A DNA stretch of 64,000 nucleotides, taken from contig NC_091125.1 of the NCBI RefSeq assembly GCF_040183065.1, positions 115,667,121 through 115,731,120 of the forward strand. The letters are read 5' to 3'. This DNA comes from Periplaneta americana. Lineage: Eukaryota > Arthropoda > Insecta > Blattodea > Blattidae. Each line of letters opens with the position of its first letter. Position 1 is the first letter of the stretch. The position numbers were made by a program, and so were the translations under genes. Positions 24,105 to 37,300 of this stretch are shown piece by piece. Below the pieces are notes generated by a model that ran no database searches, was not told where the DNA came from, and worked only from the letters and a program-made list of their open reading frames with translations.

Positions 24105-24450
24105 TTTTTTTTCTCTTGTGTGTTATTTGTTCGTTTGAATTAAGTTACTTACTGTATTTAGTAAACTGTCCGTGTAAATTTTATGTTATATTATTGGCTA
24201 AGACCACACCGTACACGAGTCTGGCTCTTATGGTAGTGACTAGAAACATTTTAAATAAATAAATCTTAGGTTATTTAGCATCTGAATGAGATGAAGGTGA
24301 TAATGCCGGTGAAATGAGTGCTGGGTCCAGCACCGAAAATTACCCAGCATTTGCTCATATTGGGTTGAGGGAAAACCCCGGAAAAAACCTCAACCAAGTA
24401 ACTTGCCCAGACCGGGAATCGAACCCGGGCCACTTGGTTTCGCGGCCAGA
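23808..24450 (-). mobile_element. SINE family B split by a LINE fragment
   Basis: The word taggttattttactacgc at 23810-23850 and the block starting ggttatttagcatctgaatg at about 24269 are contiguous in the copy at 63651-63899. Here they are separated by about 415 bp that contain a LINE 3' end. The tRNA-like end (accgggaatcgaacccgggc) lies at 24413-24433, so the SINE is on the minus strand. Confidence 0.75.
23851..24265 (+). mobile_element. LINE 3' fragment with (CT)n and poly-T
   Basis: It encodes HGASFGPRLYNKITNHFPNLKYFKIEAFKKEIYK, the C-terminal end of a Jockey/CR1-like protein, similar to 35945-36460. The 3' UTR holds (CT)n at 24049-24095 and a T-run at 24096-24112, and ends in an aaataaata tail. 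It inserted into a SINE B copy. Confidence 0.75.
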
Positions 24451-24539
24451 GATTATTATAACTACAGTATATTCCTAAGTGATACAAAGTGTTAAGTATG
24501 TAATTAAGATTACATTGCATATCCACGAGCCTGCACTAA

Positions 24540-25090
24540 ACACAGAATGTAAGTTGTGCTGGTGCATAACATCGTACCTGTAAAAGATGAACATCACAAA
24601 CCTATTTGTAAATTACAAAATAAATAAAGATCTTTTTGTCTATATCATTTATTTTATTTAACATACCATGTTTGTAATTACATTCTCACTGATATAAAAA
24701 TTATGATTTATCGAGCAACAAAAATTGCATCTTAACACTTGCAGTAACATTTTCCTTCATGAACTTCACTGTGCGGAAATTCAGTTTTCATTTTATTTCA
24801 TCAATTTTCCTCCTCAAGAGTAGATTCGGGATTTTCACCTGCAACTTCATTTTCTGGCGGTGTTTCATCTTCTGTAAACAAAGCTGTGTAAATATTTATA
24901 TTCATATTTGTGTACAGTATATGCTTTAACTCTAAACAGCTAAAGCAAAGAAAGAAGCAATTAATAAGACTAAATAAATACCATACTTCAACAAAAAAGT
25001 TTTGCTGCGGTTATAAACACAGTATGGAGTGTAATGGAAAAAAGGTTGTAGATACACTGAAGGGTAGAAGGATGGACGTAATTACCAACA
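24540..25090. other. Spacer without assignable content
   Basis: A+T-rich sequence. I see no conserved coding or repeat signature. Confidence 0.5.
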
Positions 25091-25094
25091 ACTA

Positions 25095-25465
25095 GGAACG
25101 AAACGAAAATACATTACATGCAGTACTTTTCTTTTTTGTGAAAAGCATACATGGACTAGAAAAAGTCAAGTCACTCTTATTCCCATGCCCTCTTGCCAGT
25201 AGCTTGTCACTGTACTCTAAACAGAAATGTATGTACACCTCGAAATGCTGTTGTTTTCTAATGCCAGGCATTTGACCTCTTTCACCCCAATATTTTTCAA
25301 AGATATTATCATGACCAGCCACTGAAGCACAGATTTTGAGGTATTCCGAATCCATTTCTTGGTTTGAGTTGCACAATGGGCAGTTAGGGGACTGATATAT
25401 TCCAATTCTATGCAGGTGTTTGGCCAAACAATCATGGCCTGTTGCCAATCTAAATGCAGCAATAC
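25095..25465 (-). mobile_element. LINE C-terminal fragment (RNase-H-type LINE)
   Basis: Minus strand: ATGHDCLAKHLHRIGIYQSPNCPLCNSNQEMDSEYLKIC...IFEKYWGERGQM. This is the CPLC zinc-knuckle tail that follows RNase H in Jockey/I-type LINEs. A related copy is at 48008-48290. Confidence 0.82.
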
Positions 25466-25469
25466 CTCT

Positions 25470-27100
25470 AAATGTTATATGATATTATGTAACGATCATT
25501 AACAGTCTTTAAAAATTATTCTTATCCATTAGTGGGTATGTGGCTTATGTCATTCAGCAAAGCATTCCCATCCAGAAAAGATGGGAAGTGGTCTAAGAGC
25601 ACCAGTATGATGATTGTGATAATTAATGGAGTAAAAATCAACCACGAATACCGGTATTGTCTTTGTCCACAATAAATTACATTTAGAACCACCGAAATTC
25701 GAACCTGGGTTACCAGCGTGAAAAGCTGACATATTAGCCATTTGGCTAATAGTGTGCCTGGTGCCTCATTATGATAAGCTTGTGTAGTGGCTCCTGAAAC
25801 TTTGAAACTAAAACAAGATTGACATTTAATTCCTCTTAATCCTAGAAGATCGACTCCTGCAAAATTTAGATTTGTCACATAATACAGTTGTGATGTAAAA
25901 CATTTATAATAAATCAATACGAATTGAAAATTCTTTTGAAACTTTTACCTTAGTCTAACAATTTGTTCAGTAATTAGCAATAAATTGTTTTAGCACATTT
26001 TCTCACATAATTACACAACATATAATTTGAAGATGCTCCCATTTCCAGTTTATACAAAGTGTTAGGGAAATAAGAGTAAATATCTGAGTATTAGAGACAA
26101 TGAAAGGAACAACAAATCCTTTATGCATTTTAAATATTTCGTAGTATTTTTAAGCACTGAAAAAAAAATCTTATTTATCTAGTTTGAATGATAATGTATT
26201 TAGGTGAATGAATTGACAAGAACTGATTCATTGACGGTTTTCACATGCAAAGGGCAATACCATTTTCTGCGGGTAGCCTCATCTTCATTCGCCTATATCA
26301 GAGAGTAAGAGGATTAATGACTTTATTGCCGAGTACTCGGCATTGATTAACAACAACAACAGATTTTAGTGAAAGCTATTATATTTTACAGCTATGCAGT
26401 CGTGCAGAAGTATTACCCATTCCCATCTTCATCAGAAGTTGCAATAATTGGAAACTGTTCTTGGTGATGAGAGTAAATTGCAAGTTTTCCGTTCTGTAGA
26501 AAATTGTATAAGTTCAACTTATGCTTCTTTAATGGTTTCATTTATTCTGAAATAATATGGGAAAATTTCATAGTCCAATATTGAGACTTGTTCTCTGAAT
26601 GGGGATTGAATGAAATGAAATTACACTTGCACACATTATTATATGCAATAATCATAACATGTCTTGCATTTTTTCTGAAACCACTTAAGCATAAAATTTT
26701 TTACACATCTTTTGTTATGGTGACATCCATTTGATAATGTGATTTTTCCTTACAGCGAACTGAACACTATGTTGGGTCGTCCTCTATAATATAGTAGTTA
26801 CCACTTTATTATTACATCTAAGTTTACAGATTCCCCCAGCTGAGTGCAGTGTACTTTTACAGCATAATAAAAGTGATAGATATTGTTTCCTTTGGAACAA
26901 AATGAATTTAGGGTTCCCATGCCATACATATTTGATACGTGAAAAAGACTCAATACTGACTGAGGATTCCAGACAAAATTCATCAGCCAGCTGTTCCTTG
27001 CTTCACCAAATTTCCTGTTTTTTGGACAGATGTCTCTGCAGGATAATATATCGATTGAGACCACACATGTCCTTGCAAGGCATCTAGTGAAATAGCAGAG
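25470..27100. other. Spacer downstream of RSPH1
   Basis: No gene recognised. A degraded tRNA-like stretch may lie near 25680-25740. The minus strand below 27103 is the continuation of the locus past the hAT insertion and stays open for some 27 codons, but shows no recognisable domain. Confidence 0.45.
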
Positions 27101-27110
27101 ACCTCTGACA

Positions 27111-28182
27111 CAGTAGCGGCTGGTGGTCAAAATAATGAGTGTGCTACAATCTCTATATCGGCCTACAGTATACACTTACGTGCATTTATCTTAATTTGAG
27201 ACTCGCCTAGTGACGAAATATGGAGTTCCTTCCTACTGCAGAAGTTGTCAATTACCCTGGTGTTGAACGTTAAACCCCTCCATCCTGGACATTATACTCT
27301 TTTCTATTGACAGTATTGCAAGAGCAGTGAGGCGATCCTGGGACATAGTGTTCCTTAAAAACGTTTTTATGCGTTTCAAGCAAGAAAAACATCTTTCTGG
27401 CTCAGCAGTGGTCATTGATGTTGTAACCAAAATATTTAACAACTTCGTTACTTCACAGAATGGATCCCGTGAATTGTTGGAGACTATGTTTTGTAACAAT
27501 TGAACAGCCATCTATATTTCGGAAGTCGGATCTTCCGTATAGAACTCCAAGTTGTGTCTTTAACATTTTTTGTTCAGTACAGTATAGCTGTTGGCAGCAA
27601 CTTCAAGTTCGCGTTCAGGAAAATTATGCAAAAAATTCGCTGTTTAACAATTTTGTTGCGTCTAGGTAGCTTAAAGATTGGAAACGATGAGTAGTTTCCT
27701 GAATTATACGGTTACATACCTCCTTGGCATCAATTTTCTGGGATTCAATTTTCCGTCGCTTGCTGATTGATTCAGGAGGTACCTCAAAAAACTGTTAGAT
27801 GGCAGCAGCAGTCGAACATTTGAATTACCAAATACATTGTACATAGTTCCTCCACAAACAAGCGTTCTTTCCTTATGCTTTACTTTTGCAATCTCCAAGC
27901 TGTGTTGTGCTGAAGCTGACTACAGCACTTCCCCGCGTAAAAATAGCCAATCAGAGCAGTTATTTCAGCTTCGCACATGCGCTTTAACTGTCTACATTCT
28001 CATGTAAGTTTTGAGTAGCACAACGAACTCCGTGAGGCACCAAAGAACGAAGAGCGTCATGAACATAACAACGGGAAATTGTCAAATGGCAGATCAAATA
28101 CTATGGTATTGCAAACACTTTATTTGAGCAAAAAATATCATTGTGCTGTAGCACTGTAGCACATAAGGACGGGCCGCCCCTG
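27111..28182 (-). mobile_element. hAT transposon, internally deleted, with 8-bp target duplication
   Basis: The ends CAGTAGCGGCTGG and CAGGGGCGGCCCG (reverse complement of the right end) are hAT-type terminal repeats. The 8-bp duplication CTCTGACA lies at 27103-27110 and 28183-28190. Minus-strand coding at 27248-27511 (LNILVTTSMTTAEPERCFSCLKRIKTFLRNTMSQDRLTALAILSIEK) is the hAT C-terminal dimerisation domain. At 1,072 bp it is too short for a full transposase gene, so it is a deletion derivative. It lies at the 3' end of RSPH1. Confidence 0.92.
28119..28124 (-). promoter_or_regulatory. AATAAA polyadenylation hexamer inside the hAT
   Basis: TTTATT on the plus strand reads AATAAA in the direction of RSPH1, 14 nt past the TGA that ends the exon 4 open frame. 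It could polyadenylate RSPH1 transcripts. This is inference from position only. Confidence 0.4.
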
Positions 28183-28647
28183 CTCTGACATACAATTCAG
28201 GAAACTAAGTGGACAGTTTGAGAAGGTAATGGGGCTTAGCTGGCACTTAACATAAAAAAGAACTGTACCATCTGCATCTGCTTCTTCAGTTTGAAGGAGG
28301 GATTTGTTCTCTTCCTCTTCCCAAGCTTCAGCCTTTTCTCCCTCTTCCTCTGTCTCCTCAAGCAGAGGTTCTTCCTCCTGTCCCTCCTCCTCCTCTTCAA
28401 CCACGGACTCCACCGAATCTGTAATCTGCACGGGCTTGGCCTCGGGAGGCATCAAGTCAGGATCGTACTTGGTGATGTTCTGGACGTGCCAGATGGGCAC
28501 CACGCCCTTGGGTAGGGTCTGTTCCTCCTGTGCCTCGTCCTCCAGGGACTCCGGCATCACGTACGTGAATTCTGGGTCTTTGACATGCAAGTAGCTGCCA
28601 TGCTGCATCAGATCAGGCTGGAATATGTACACGCCTCGCCCCTTCGG
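28138..28647 (-). CDS. RSPH1: RSPH1 exon 4
   Basis: Acceptor TTGCAG, then [43 protein letters not shown]...[23 protein letters not shown], then a strongly acidic stretch rich in E. The homologous part ends near 28276. A possible donor (GATG/GTACAG) is at 28269/28268. Otherwise the frame runs through non-family residues into the hAT terminal repeat and stops at 28138. Confidence 0.8.
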   Translation of the reverse strand, partial: PKGRGVYIFQPDLMQHGSYLHVKDPEFTYVMPESLEDEAQEEQTLPKGVVPIWHVQNITKYDPDLMPPEAKPVQITDSVESVVEEEEEGQEEEPLLEETEEEGEKAEAWEEEENKSLLQTEEADADGTVLFYVKCQLSPITFSNCPLSFLNCMSEQGRPVLMCYSATAQ

Positions 28648-31600
28648 CTGCAACATATACAGTATGAAAATTAATGCAATGCAGAGGCCTACTTGTGCCA
28701 TTCCGTTTTAATTACATGGAGAATAAATGCAGTCATAGTGAAAAAATACAGTAATTAATAGTTAACTTCATATTACTTTAAGCATAAATGTTTTGTTCGT
28801 GGTATATTTTATAGGTGGTTGCTGTTAACTTATGTCTATAAATTTTACGTTCTGAAAACAGCCTTCAAATCATGCAACACAGATTTAACACGACGGGATG
28901 AATTAAGTAACGAAATAAAATAAATTACTGAAAAAAAAAGCCATGTTAACCAAGTGTAAACATCGAGCCAACATTTCAGCTTCTCTTTCATTTCCATCGA
29001 GGTGTGAACCTTGCAGGTTGAGAAGTGATATTCTTTCATTTGTAACTTTTTCAAATGATTGTGGCAATGTACTTTCTACAGCGAGTCAAATTTAAGGGGC
29101 CATGTTATGGAATCTCTATACTTGTCCACAACTGAATCATTTAACAAGGACGTTGAAGTGCCAGCGTGTTGATGCTCCTCCTAATTTCAATGTAAAGTAA
29201 TTTCAAGAAAATCTTTAATCAATTGGGTTACTAGTCATGATTGTACAGTAGTGGCAAAAAAACCGGACCGATCCTTGTAGCTGATTTCAGAGCCTTGTTC
29301 ACTCCAGAGCACGATAGACTGGTAACTAAGACTTTCACAGTTCGAATCTTGCCTGAGAAGGAAACTTTTTTTGTTCCTCATTCAAATTTATTCCCAATAC
29401 TTTTCGATTGCAGCGATATTTTACTACTTAATTAACTTATTATTCCCAGAACATAAATTTTACCAGCAATCGAAAAGTATTGAGAATAAATTTGAATAAG
29501 GAACAAAAAAAAAGTTTCCTTCCCAGGCAAGATTCGAACCACGAAAGTCTTAGTTACCAGTCTATCGTGCTCTGGAGTGAACAAGGCTCTGAAATCAGCT
29601 ACAAGGGTCGGTTTTTTTTTGCCACTACTGTACATTGTCGAGAAACGAAACATCTGTAACCATACGTTTGACAGAGTGGAGAATGGATCATACACCTTTA
29701 TTTTCGATAGAAAACATGTAAATTATATGCATACACACTAATCTGGAAACTACCACTAACAATGCCATGTATTAAGTAAGTAACCACAATTAAGTCAGTA
29801 GACTCTACTGCAATGAGGGTTGAATAGCAGAGTCTCCTTCACTCTGCATGATTAAGTTCGACAGCTCCCTGCAGCTGACTAAACTTTCGCACCATAGTGG
29901 TTGGCTTGGCTAGGTTTAGCTTATCTTTTCGAGGACTGGATCTGGTACAATTCCATACACTGAGGCTTACATTGATCCATTGTCCGCCTTTTACAGACAT
30001 TTCCTATGCAGACTGGTCCCATTCCAGTCTCTACCTAACAAAAACCTGTTGACGGATGGTGAGTGAGTGGCCATATCTCAACATATGGGCAAGTCCATAC
30101 ACGCTGCCCTACATAAACTGGTCCCACTCTACTCTTTACCTCTCAGCTTCCTTGGGATGAGCATCCACACTATTATCATTAAGCCGACAGAACATAACTG
30201 GTTTGCATAGAAACTCTCTGTATATTGTCTGAGTCCGACAGGTGCCTTGGGTGGCATTCGTGAATCCTAATCTGACAGAGAGGCCATCCTGCCTCACCCC
30301 TGACAGTAAATAGGTCCCATCTCCAGATGAGTACCTGATAAGCTCAAGGTCTTGGAGCCACAGTTCCTTTCTATATCAGCACTGGAAACCTATACAGGTA
30401 CCCCAAACCTTCAACCCAGCCTACTTTTAACTATTGCAAGTGATAGATGAAATGAGAGAGAGGTGGAAAGTGTTGGTGGAATTAAAAAGGAAAATGAGAA
30501 TATCCCGAGAAAAACCTTCTGCAACATCTACTTTGTCCACCACAAATTCCATCATGACCTGGCTGGGGATCGAACCTGGGCCATCTGGATAGAAGATAAG
30601 CGCGTTAGCACTTAGCCAGAGTTGAGGTTAACATTGTAGCTGTTAGGGGTACATTTGTATAAGTTTCCAAACCAATTGAAAATAAAACAAAGTAATTTTA
30701 AGTGACATTTAAAAAGGTACACGTTAACTAAATCTGTATATAGTTTTGATGAATTTATAAATGTTTAAATTTCTTTCTTTTTTTCTCTCTTTCATGTAAT
30801 TACTCTTGTTTTTATTGTGACTGGCGGAACTAATATAAATAAATGGAAATGAAATGAAATTATTTATTTGATCTTTAATCACATGTGACTTGACAATATT
30901 TTATGTCGAGTATGATACAGATGTGTTTTATTACCAAAATGTATGCCACAGATTTTCTCCACCACTATACAATCTGTTGCACAACATTGCATATCTAGCT
31001 GAAAAATGACACTGTGCTGCATCATACATGTATTATTTTCCAACAGGAAACCAACACCTTGCACAGGACACAGGACAAATGCTCAATGGTGCGAGGAGCA
31101 AGTAACCATAAAAATACCTGTAATAATTATTGATATTGATGCCTCAGTAATTCAACTATGACACTATAATATAAGTAAGAAGAAATGAGCCTTGTTACCA
31201 GATTGTTGTTCCATTCCCCATGGAATCGGTGAGAAGGGTGGATAAGCTGGCCTGGACCTTCCATCTTGCCCTGGTTCCATGTACCTAAAAAGCGTGTACC
31301 AGACTGTGCATACATATATGCACCAAGGCCGTGTCGCTTTCCCTTCATCCATGTACCCTCGTATATATCTCCATTGGGGTAATAGTATGCACCATAGCCA
31401 TGTTTCATATCCCGTTTCCAGTCCCCTGCCAAAGATATAATGACGGAATTAGCAATTTTGTCCACCTTAAATATTACATCAGACCTCTGCCCCTTTGGTG
31501 AGTGAGCGAAGGCTAGACTCTAATGGCACATATGACATCAGGTGGCTCATGGTTAGCATGAACCACAGTTTGTTTCATTATTGTTGTTAAAATGTTATTT

Positions 31601-32684
31601 TCATATTTGTAGATTTGTTTTTTTCTAATTATATTCTGAGTCTTTCGAAATGACACTGATATAATGTGTACATTTACAACCCTTAACTGGTATCATGACG
31701 TCTGTGAGACATCTCCAAACTTTTCTACTGTCATCCCTCCTCCTACAAGGGTTTTTTGCTTCCTCCATTTATGTACCTTCCAGTTGAAGTATTGGTTCTG
31801 TGCTGTGAAAGTTGCACGCCCCTCGCTGTGTTTGACCTTGAGTAAGTGCGTAGTAAAATCGACATGCGGTCTCACAGACGTCATGATACCAATTTAAGGG
31901 TTACATTGCTTCCTTCATAAACACAGAAAATTAATGATTACATGAAAATCGTTATACTTAAAAGGTAAAACATAATTAAAGCGTAGCATAATATTGCACC
32001 AATCCGTCGACTTTTGACTACAAATTTTTTAGCACATTACTCTTGAATGTGTGCATGAAGCCCGAAGTAAGGAAAGAAGACAAATTCAAATGTACAGTGG
32101 TGCAACAACTTACATTGTTTGTGGAGGAGTGGGGGGTAATAATTTTGTCATGTGCAATTTTCATGACAAGTCTTGCCATAATATAATGTGATGGGGGATT
32201 AGAGCAAAATTGAATTATAAAAAAAGAAATAATTACATATTAATAAAGTTGATTTAAAATAAATGTTTTTTTAACATTATGTTAAATGTTCATTTTTATA
32301 AAGTTGATTGCAGACAATAAAAAAATATATATGTGTGTAATTTAAAATATTATTTTTATGAATTTTTAAATACTATTATAGTCACAATCATGCCATGGTA
32401 TGAAAGAAAAATTTCACAACCTCGAGCGGGAATCGAACCTGCGACTTCCTCGATTCCCGCTCGAGGTTGTGAAATTTTTCTTTCAAACCATGGCATGATT
32501 GTGACTATAATAGTATTTAAAAATGCATTAATATGTCACATCAATGGACGTGTATACGTCATCAAACATCGTAAGATGAAGATTATATTATTTTTACCTT
32601 TTTTTTTTACACATCTGATAATAGCTTTAATAATTTGAACTACAATCGTATAATGAGTGATTACAAAATGCCCGATTCTGTTAA

Positions 32685-32740
<56 letters not shown>

Positions 32741-33592
32741 TTACCATCATATTACCATTGGTTTTTTTTTTTCATATGGAAACGTGCGATCTCAGAATTA
32801 GTGACAGACCTTGTCATAGCAACAGCTTAATAATAATAATAATAATAATTTGTTCGATAAATAAAAAAATAAAACCTTGCACTGTAAAACAAATTAAGCA
32901 AATAAATTAATGAACATATAGAACACGAAACATTATGTTGAGCATTTCACTTCCACAGTGTTGAAACTGCTTCTGAATTAAAATTGTTGTGATGTCTTGA
33001 ATCGGAGACAAAAAGAGCATTTCGTTTTGTGTGATTGTCTCAATGGTTCGAATTTTATTATATTTATTATTATAGTAAAGAGAATTTGAAGTCTTTTTAC
33101 CTCGATAAAATAAATTATAAACTTGAAATTTTGGTCACATAGAGAGGTAAAAGTATACTCTATATCTCTCAATATTTTATGAGGGTAAAACTATACTATT
33201 TACCTCTCTGAATTTTTAGGAGGTAAATCTTACCCCTTACACTTCCGTTGTTACGCCACTGCACGTGTAGAAACCAAATGTATTTGTTTCTTTTTGTGAT
33301 ATAAAAAAGTACTGGGTGAATAGATTGTAGAGAAATCGCAATGTGGTGACCAGCATCTCGGCCGATCCGTTTGCAGACTCCGGTTATACAGAGTGCTTGC
33401 TCTCAGTGATATGCTGTGCAGTATCGGTAATTTCACACACCATGAACTCTTAATGTAAAATACGATTAAATACATGTATGTGCTGTTGCAGTATCCTGTT
33501 GCAAAAGGCAAAAGCATGCTCCGTCTCCAACAGGATACTGGACAGCAGATAGAGCCGACCATTTTAGGGACGGACTTCACAGGGTATTCGAC

Positions 33593-33634
<42 letters not shown>

Positions 33635-34100
33635 TTCAAGGGAAGAGAGAACAGGAATGGCATGGTGGAGATTAGGTATCTGGAGACTCAAGAATAAAAG
33701 AGGGAACGTAGAGAAGGATAAATGTCCTTTGTGTGGACTAGCTGAAGACGCAATGCATATTGTGCTAAAGTGTCAGGCAATGAATGATTTGAGACACAGT
33801 TGGGTAGATAAAAAATTTCTACAAATAAACGCTATAGAAGCTTATAAAAAAATGAATGGTCACCTTAACACCACCAATCTGCATAAATTAGGAAAATTTC
33901 TTTTTAGAGTTAAAATTAGATGGGAAGAGAAAGTCAAAGCTCTAACGGAGATGGAATTATAAATGTTGAGCAGTCACACGATAAGAAACAACGAGAAGTA
34001 GTCAATGAAGTTAACAGAATAATTCTTAAGAGATTGAGCATAAAATGAAAAAGCTAAGGTAGGAGTTTTAAATACAAGAGCTATACTTATTATTAGTTGT

Positions 34101-34165
<65 letters not shown>

Positions 34166-34299
34166 GTAAACAGAGGATACTTATAGGTTCAGTATGTATT
34201 AGTTTTTGTTATATTTGTATTGAGAGTGATGGCGGATTAAGAACTGGAATACATCTAATCCTCCATGATGTGAACAAAGATTGATGAAATAAATAAATA

Positions 34300-34354
<55 letters not shown>

Positions 34355-37300
34355 TACGAAATGGAAATATAAACATTGGAGATTTATCCTTCGAAGAGGT
34401 GGAAAAATTCAAATATCTTGGAGCAACAGTAACAAATATAAATGACACTCGGGAGGAAATTAAACACAGAATAAATATGGGAAATGCATGTTATTATTCG
34501 GTTGAGAAGCTCTTATCATCCAGTCTGGTGTCCAAAAATCTGAAAGTTAGAATTTATAAAACAGTTATATTACCGGTTCTTCTGTATGGTTGTGAAACTT
34601 GGACTCTCACTCTGAGAGAGGAACATAGGTTAAGGGTGTTTGAGAATAAGGTGCTGAGGAAAATATTTGGGGCTAAGCGGGATGAAGTTACAGGAGAATG
34701 GAGAAAGTTACACAACACAGAACTGCACGCATTGTATTCTTCACCTGACATAATTAGGAACATTAAATCCAGACGTTTGAGATGGGCAGGGCATGTAGCA
34801 CGTATGGGCGAATCCAGAAATGCATATAGAGTGTTAGTTGGGAGACCGGAGGGAAAAAGACCTTCAGGGAGGCCGAGACGTAGATGGGAGGATAATATTA
34901 AAATGGATTTGAGGGAGGTGGGGTATGATGATAGAGACTGGATTAATCTTGCACAGGATAGGGACCGCTGGCGGGCTTATGTGAGGGCGGCAATGAACCT
35001 TCGGGTTCCTTAAAAGCCATTTGTAAGTAAGTAATAATGTATTTATTTAAACTGTCAGAGCTTAGGCCACTATGCCTTCTCTTCCACCCAGTCAGACTCT
35101 AATTCATAATTATAATTATAATCAGTAGGAATATGTGATCTCCCGACCTGACCTCTTATGACTTTTATCTCTGGGAAACTCTAAAAGAAAAAGTACAGAA
35201 ATAATTCACATACCCTGTAAGAAGTGAAAAATATCATCCAGAAAAACATTGCTTCCATTTCTCAATGGGAACTGCAGTGAGTGATGCGCCACTTCTTCTT
35301 AAATTGATAACAAAACAGTTTGGAGCAGGACGGCAGATAGTATTTCAGCATCTTCTTTCATAATTTTGGTCAGTGAATGACATTTTAACTGCTTATATTT
35401 ATTACCAATATTTTTACTAATACTAGTTTGTAGTAAGTTGAACCACCGATACTGCGCTATGTATCACTAATAGGAAGTTATCTGCGTAAGTGAAGTCTAC
35501 ATATGACTCAGCTGAGAGTTGGGTGGTTGTGTTGCAGATTTTATACAATCTATTCAGCGAGTAGCACTAACATTCCTGAAACCGAATCAGAAATCTGAGT
35601 AGTTCCGGGAAATCGATATTTGAACAAATTCATCATTATGTTGTAACATCTGAACACATTAGCAACTGCCGTCACTGATATATGGTAACCATTAGATCAC
35701 CAAAAACAATATGAATGCTATATATTGCCTGTTTATGATTTTTGTGAAAGTCTTACTATAGCAAGTATGAGAATTTTTACCTGACATTGGCAAAAAAAAA
35801 AAAAGAACAAAGTTGGAACTTTTTTGTATCCTTATTTAAAAATATATGTATTTATTTATTATTTTGCTAATAATTATAACATAACATATATTATATATAG
35901 AAAAAAACTTTAGCTCGCCCCTGAAAGAGAACTCGTGCTCAGGGGCGGATTCCTGAATTGAAATTAATAAGTATACAATACAATTTGTCTTATGTCTACT
36001 ATGCAATTATAGTATATAAATTTAAATTTACGATTTTTCAATTTTTATAAAATCCATACATAACTTTTTTAATTTAATACTAGAACTATTAGAATTGACA
36101 AGATTAGGATATTTAAATATAAATTTGTTATATATTCTTGGGCCTAAATTACTACTATGATTAAATACTGTAACAGTGTTGCATTTTGGTTCAAACAATC
36201 TAAAAGAATTCATGCCTTTTGTTTCATAACTATGGGAATACAATTCAAAATTATTTCGATTTTTATATATGAATTTTATTAATACAATATAATAAATTTG
36301 TCTTACGTTAAGTACATTAAAGTCTAAAAACAAATTTTGAGATGGAAAATCAATAGGTTTATGAAGACATATTTTAATTATTTTCTCCTGTAATAAATAA
36401 AGTGGATTAAAATTTGATTTAAATGAGCTACCCCATCCTATAATTCCATACATAATTACCGATTGAAATAAATTACCTTCGTATTTGGAGCCATCAGGGT
36501 AGTAAAAGACACCTTCTCCATACTTCAGTCCTTTACACCACTCTCCATTGTAACGTGCGCCATTTCGAAATACATATAAACCCTTTCCATGACGTTTTCC
36601 ACGTGAATACATTCCTTCATAAATGTCTCCGTTGGGTAACAAAGCTCTTCCTTTACCATGTCGTTCGTTTTTGGAATTCCTCTCTCCTACATACTCCTGC
36701 ACACAAACATGATTAAATTGTTACGCTCTGACTAATGTACTTGTACAGTATTATTAGTGTTATTAATATTTACATGGCCTATATATTATATAGGGCATTT
36801 GAGAATAAGGTTCTTAGGAAAATATTTGGGGCTAAGAGGGATAAAGTTGCAGGAGAATGGAAAAACGCAGAATTGCACACATCATATTCTTCACCTGACA
36901 TAATTAGAAACATTAAATCCAGTTGTTTGAGATGGGCAGTGCATGTAGTACATATGGGTGAATCCAGAAATGCATATAGAGTGTTAGTGGGAGGCCGAAG
37001 GGAAAAAGACCTTTGGGGAGGCCGAGACGTAGATGGGAGGATAACATTGAAGGAGGTAGGATATGATGATAGAGACTGGATTTATCTTACACAGAATAGG
37101 GATTGATGGCAGGCTTATGGAAGGGCGGCAATGAACCTCCAGGTTCCTTAAAAGCCATAAGTAAGTAAGTATATATTATATAACGTGAAATTTGAAAACT
37201 GCAGTTGAATGTATGTTCACATAACTAAACAAAAACTGAAAAAATCTAAATAATTAATGAGTAGGATAATGTGTGCCATTCTCTACCAAGTGGTCCGAGG

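Noticed and set aside
23726-24262. A 178-residue protein gene
   Set aside because: The frame is a chance fusion of a SINE piece, a LINE tail and (CT)n/poly-T. It has no promoter or splice context.
26798-27175. A further RSPH1 exon or a new gene on the minus strand
   Set aside because: It is open but has no domain likeness; part of it is interrupted by the hAT end. There is no evidence for an exon.
28291-28594. Plus-strand serine- or leucine-rich proteins
   Set aside because: These are antisense shadows of the Glu-rich C-terminal part of RSPH1 exon 4.
33474-33962. A 162-residue gene with poly-isoleucine
   Set aside because: The poly-Ile is a translated (AAT)n microsatellite in front of a LINE tail.
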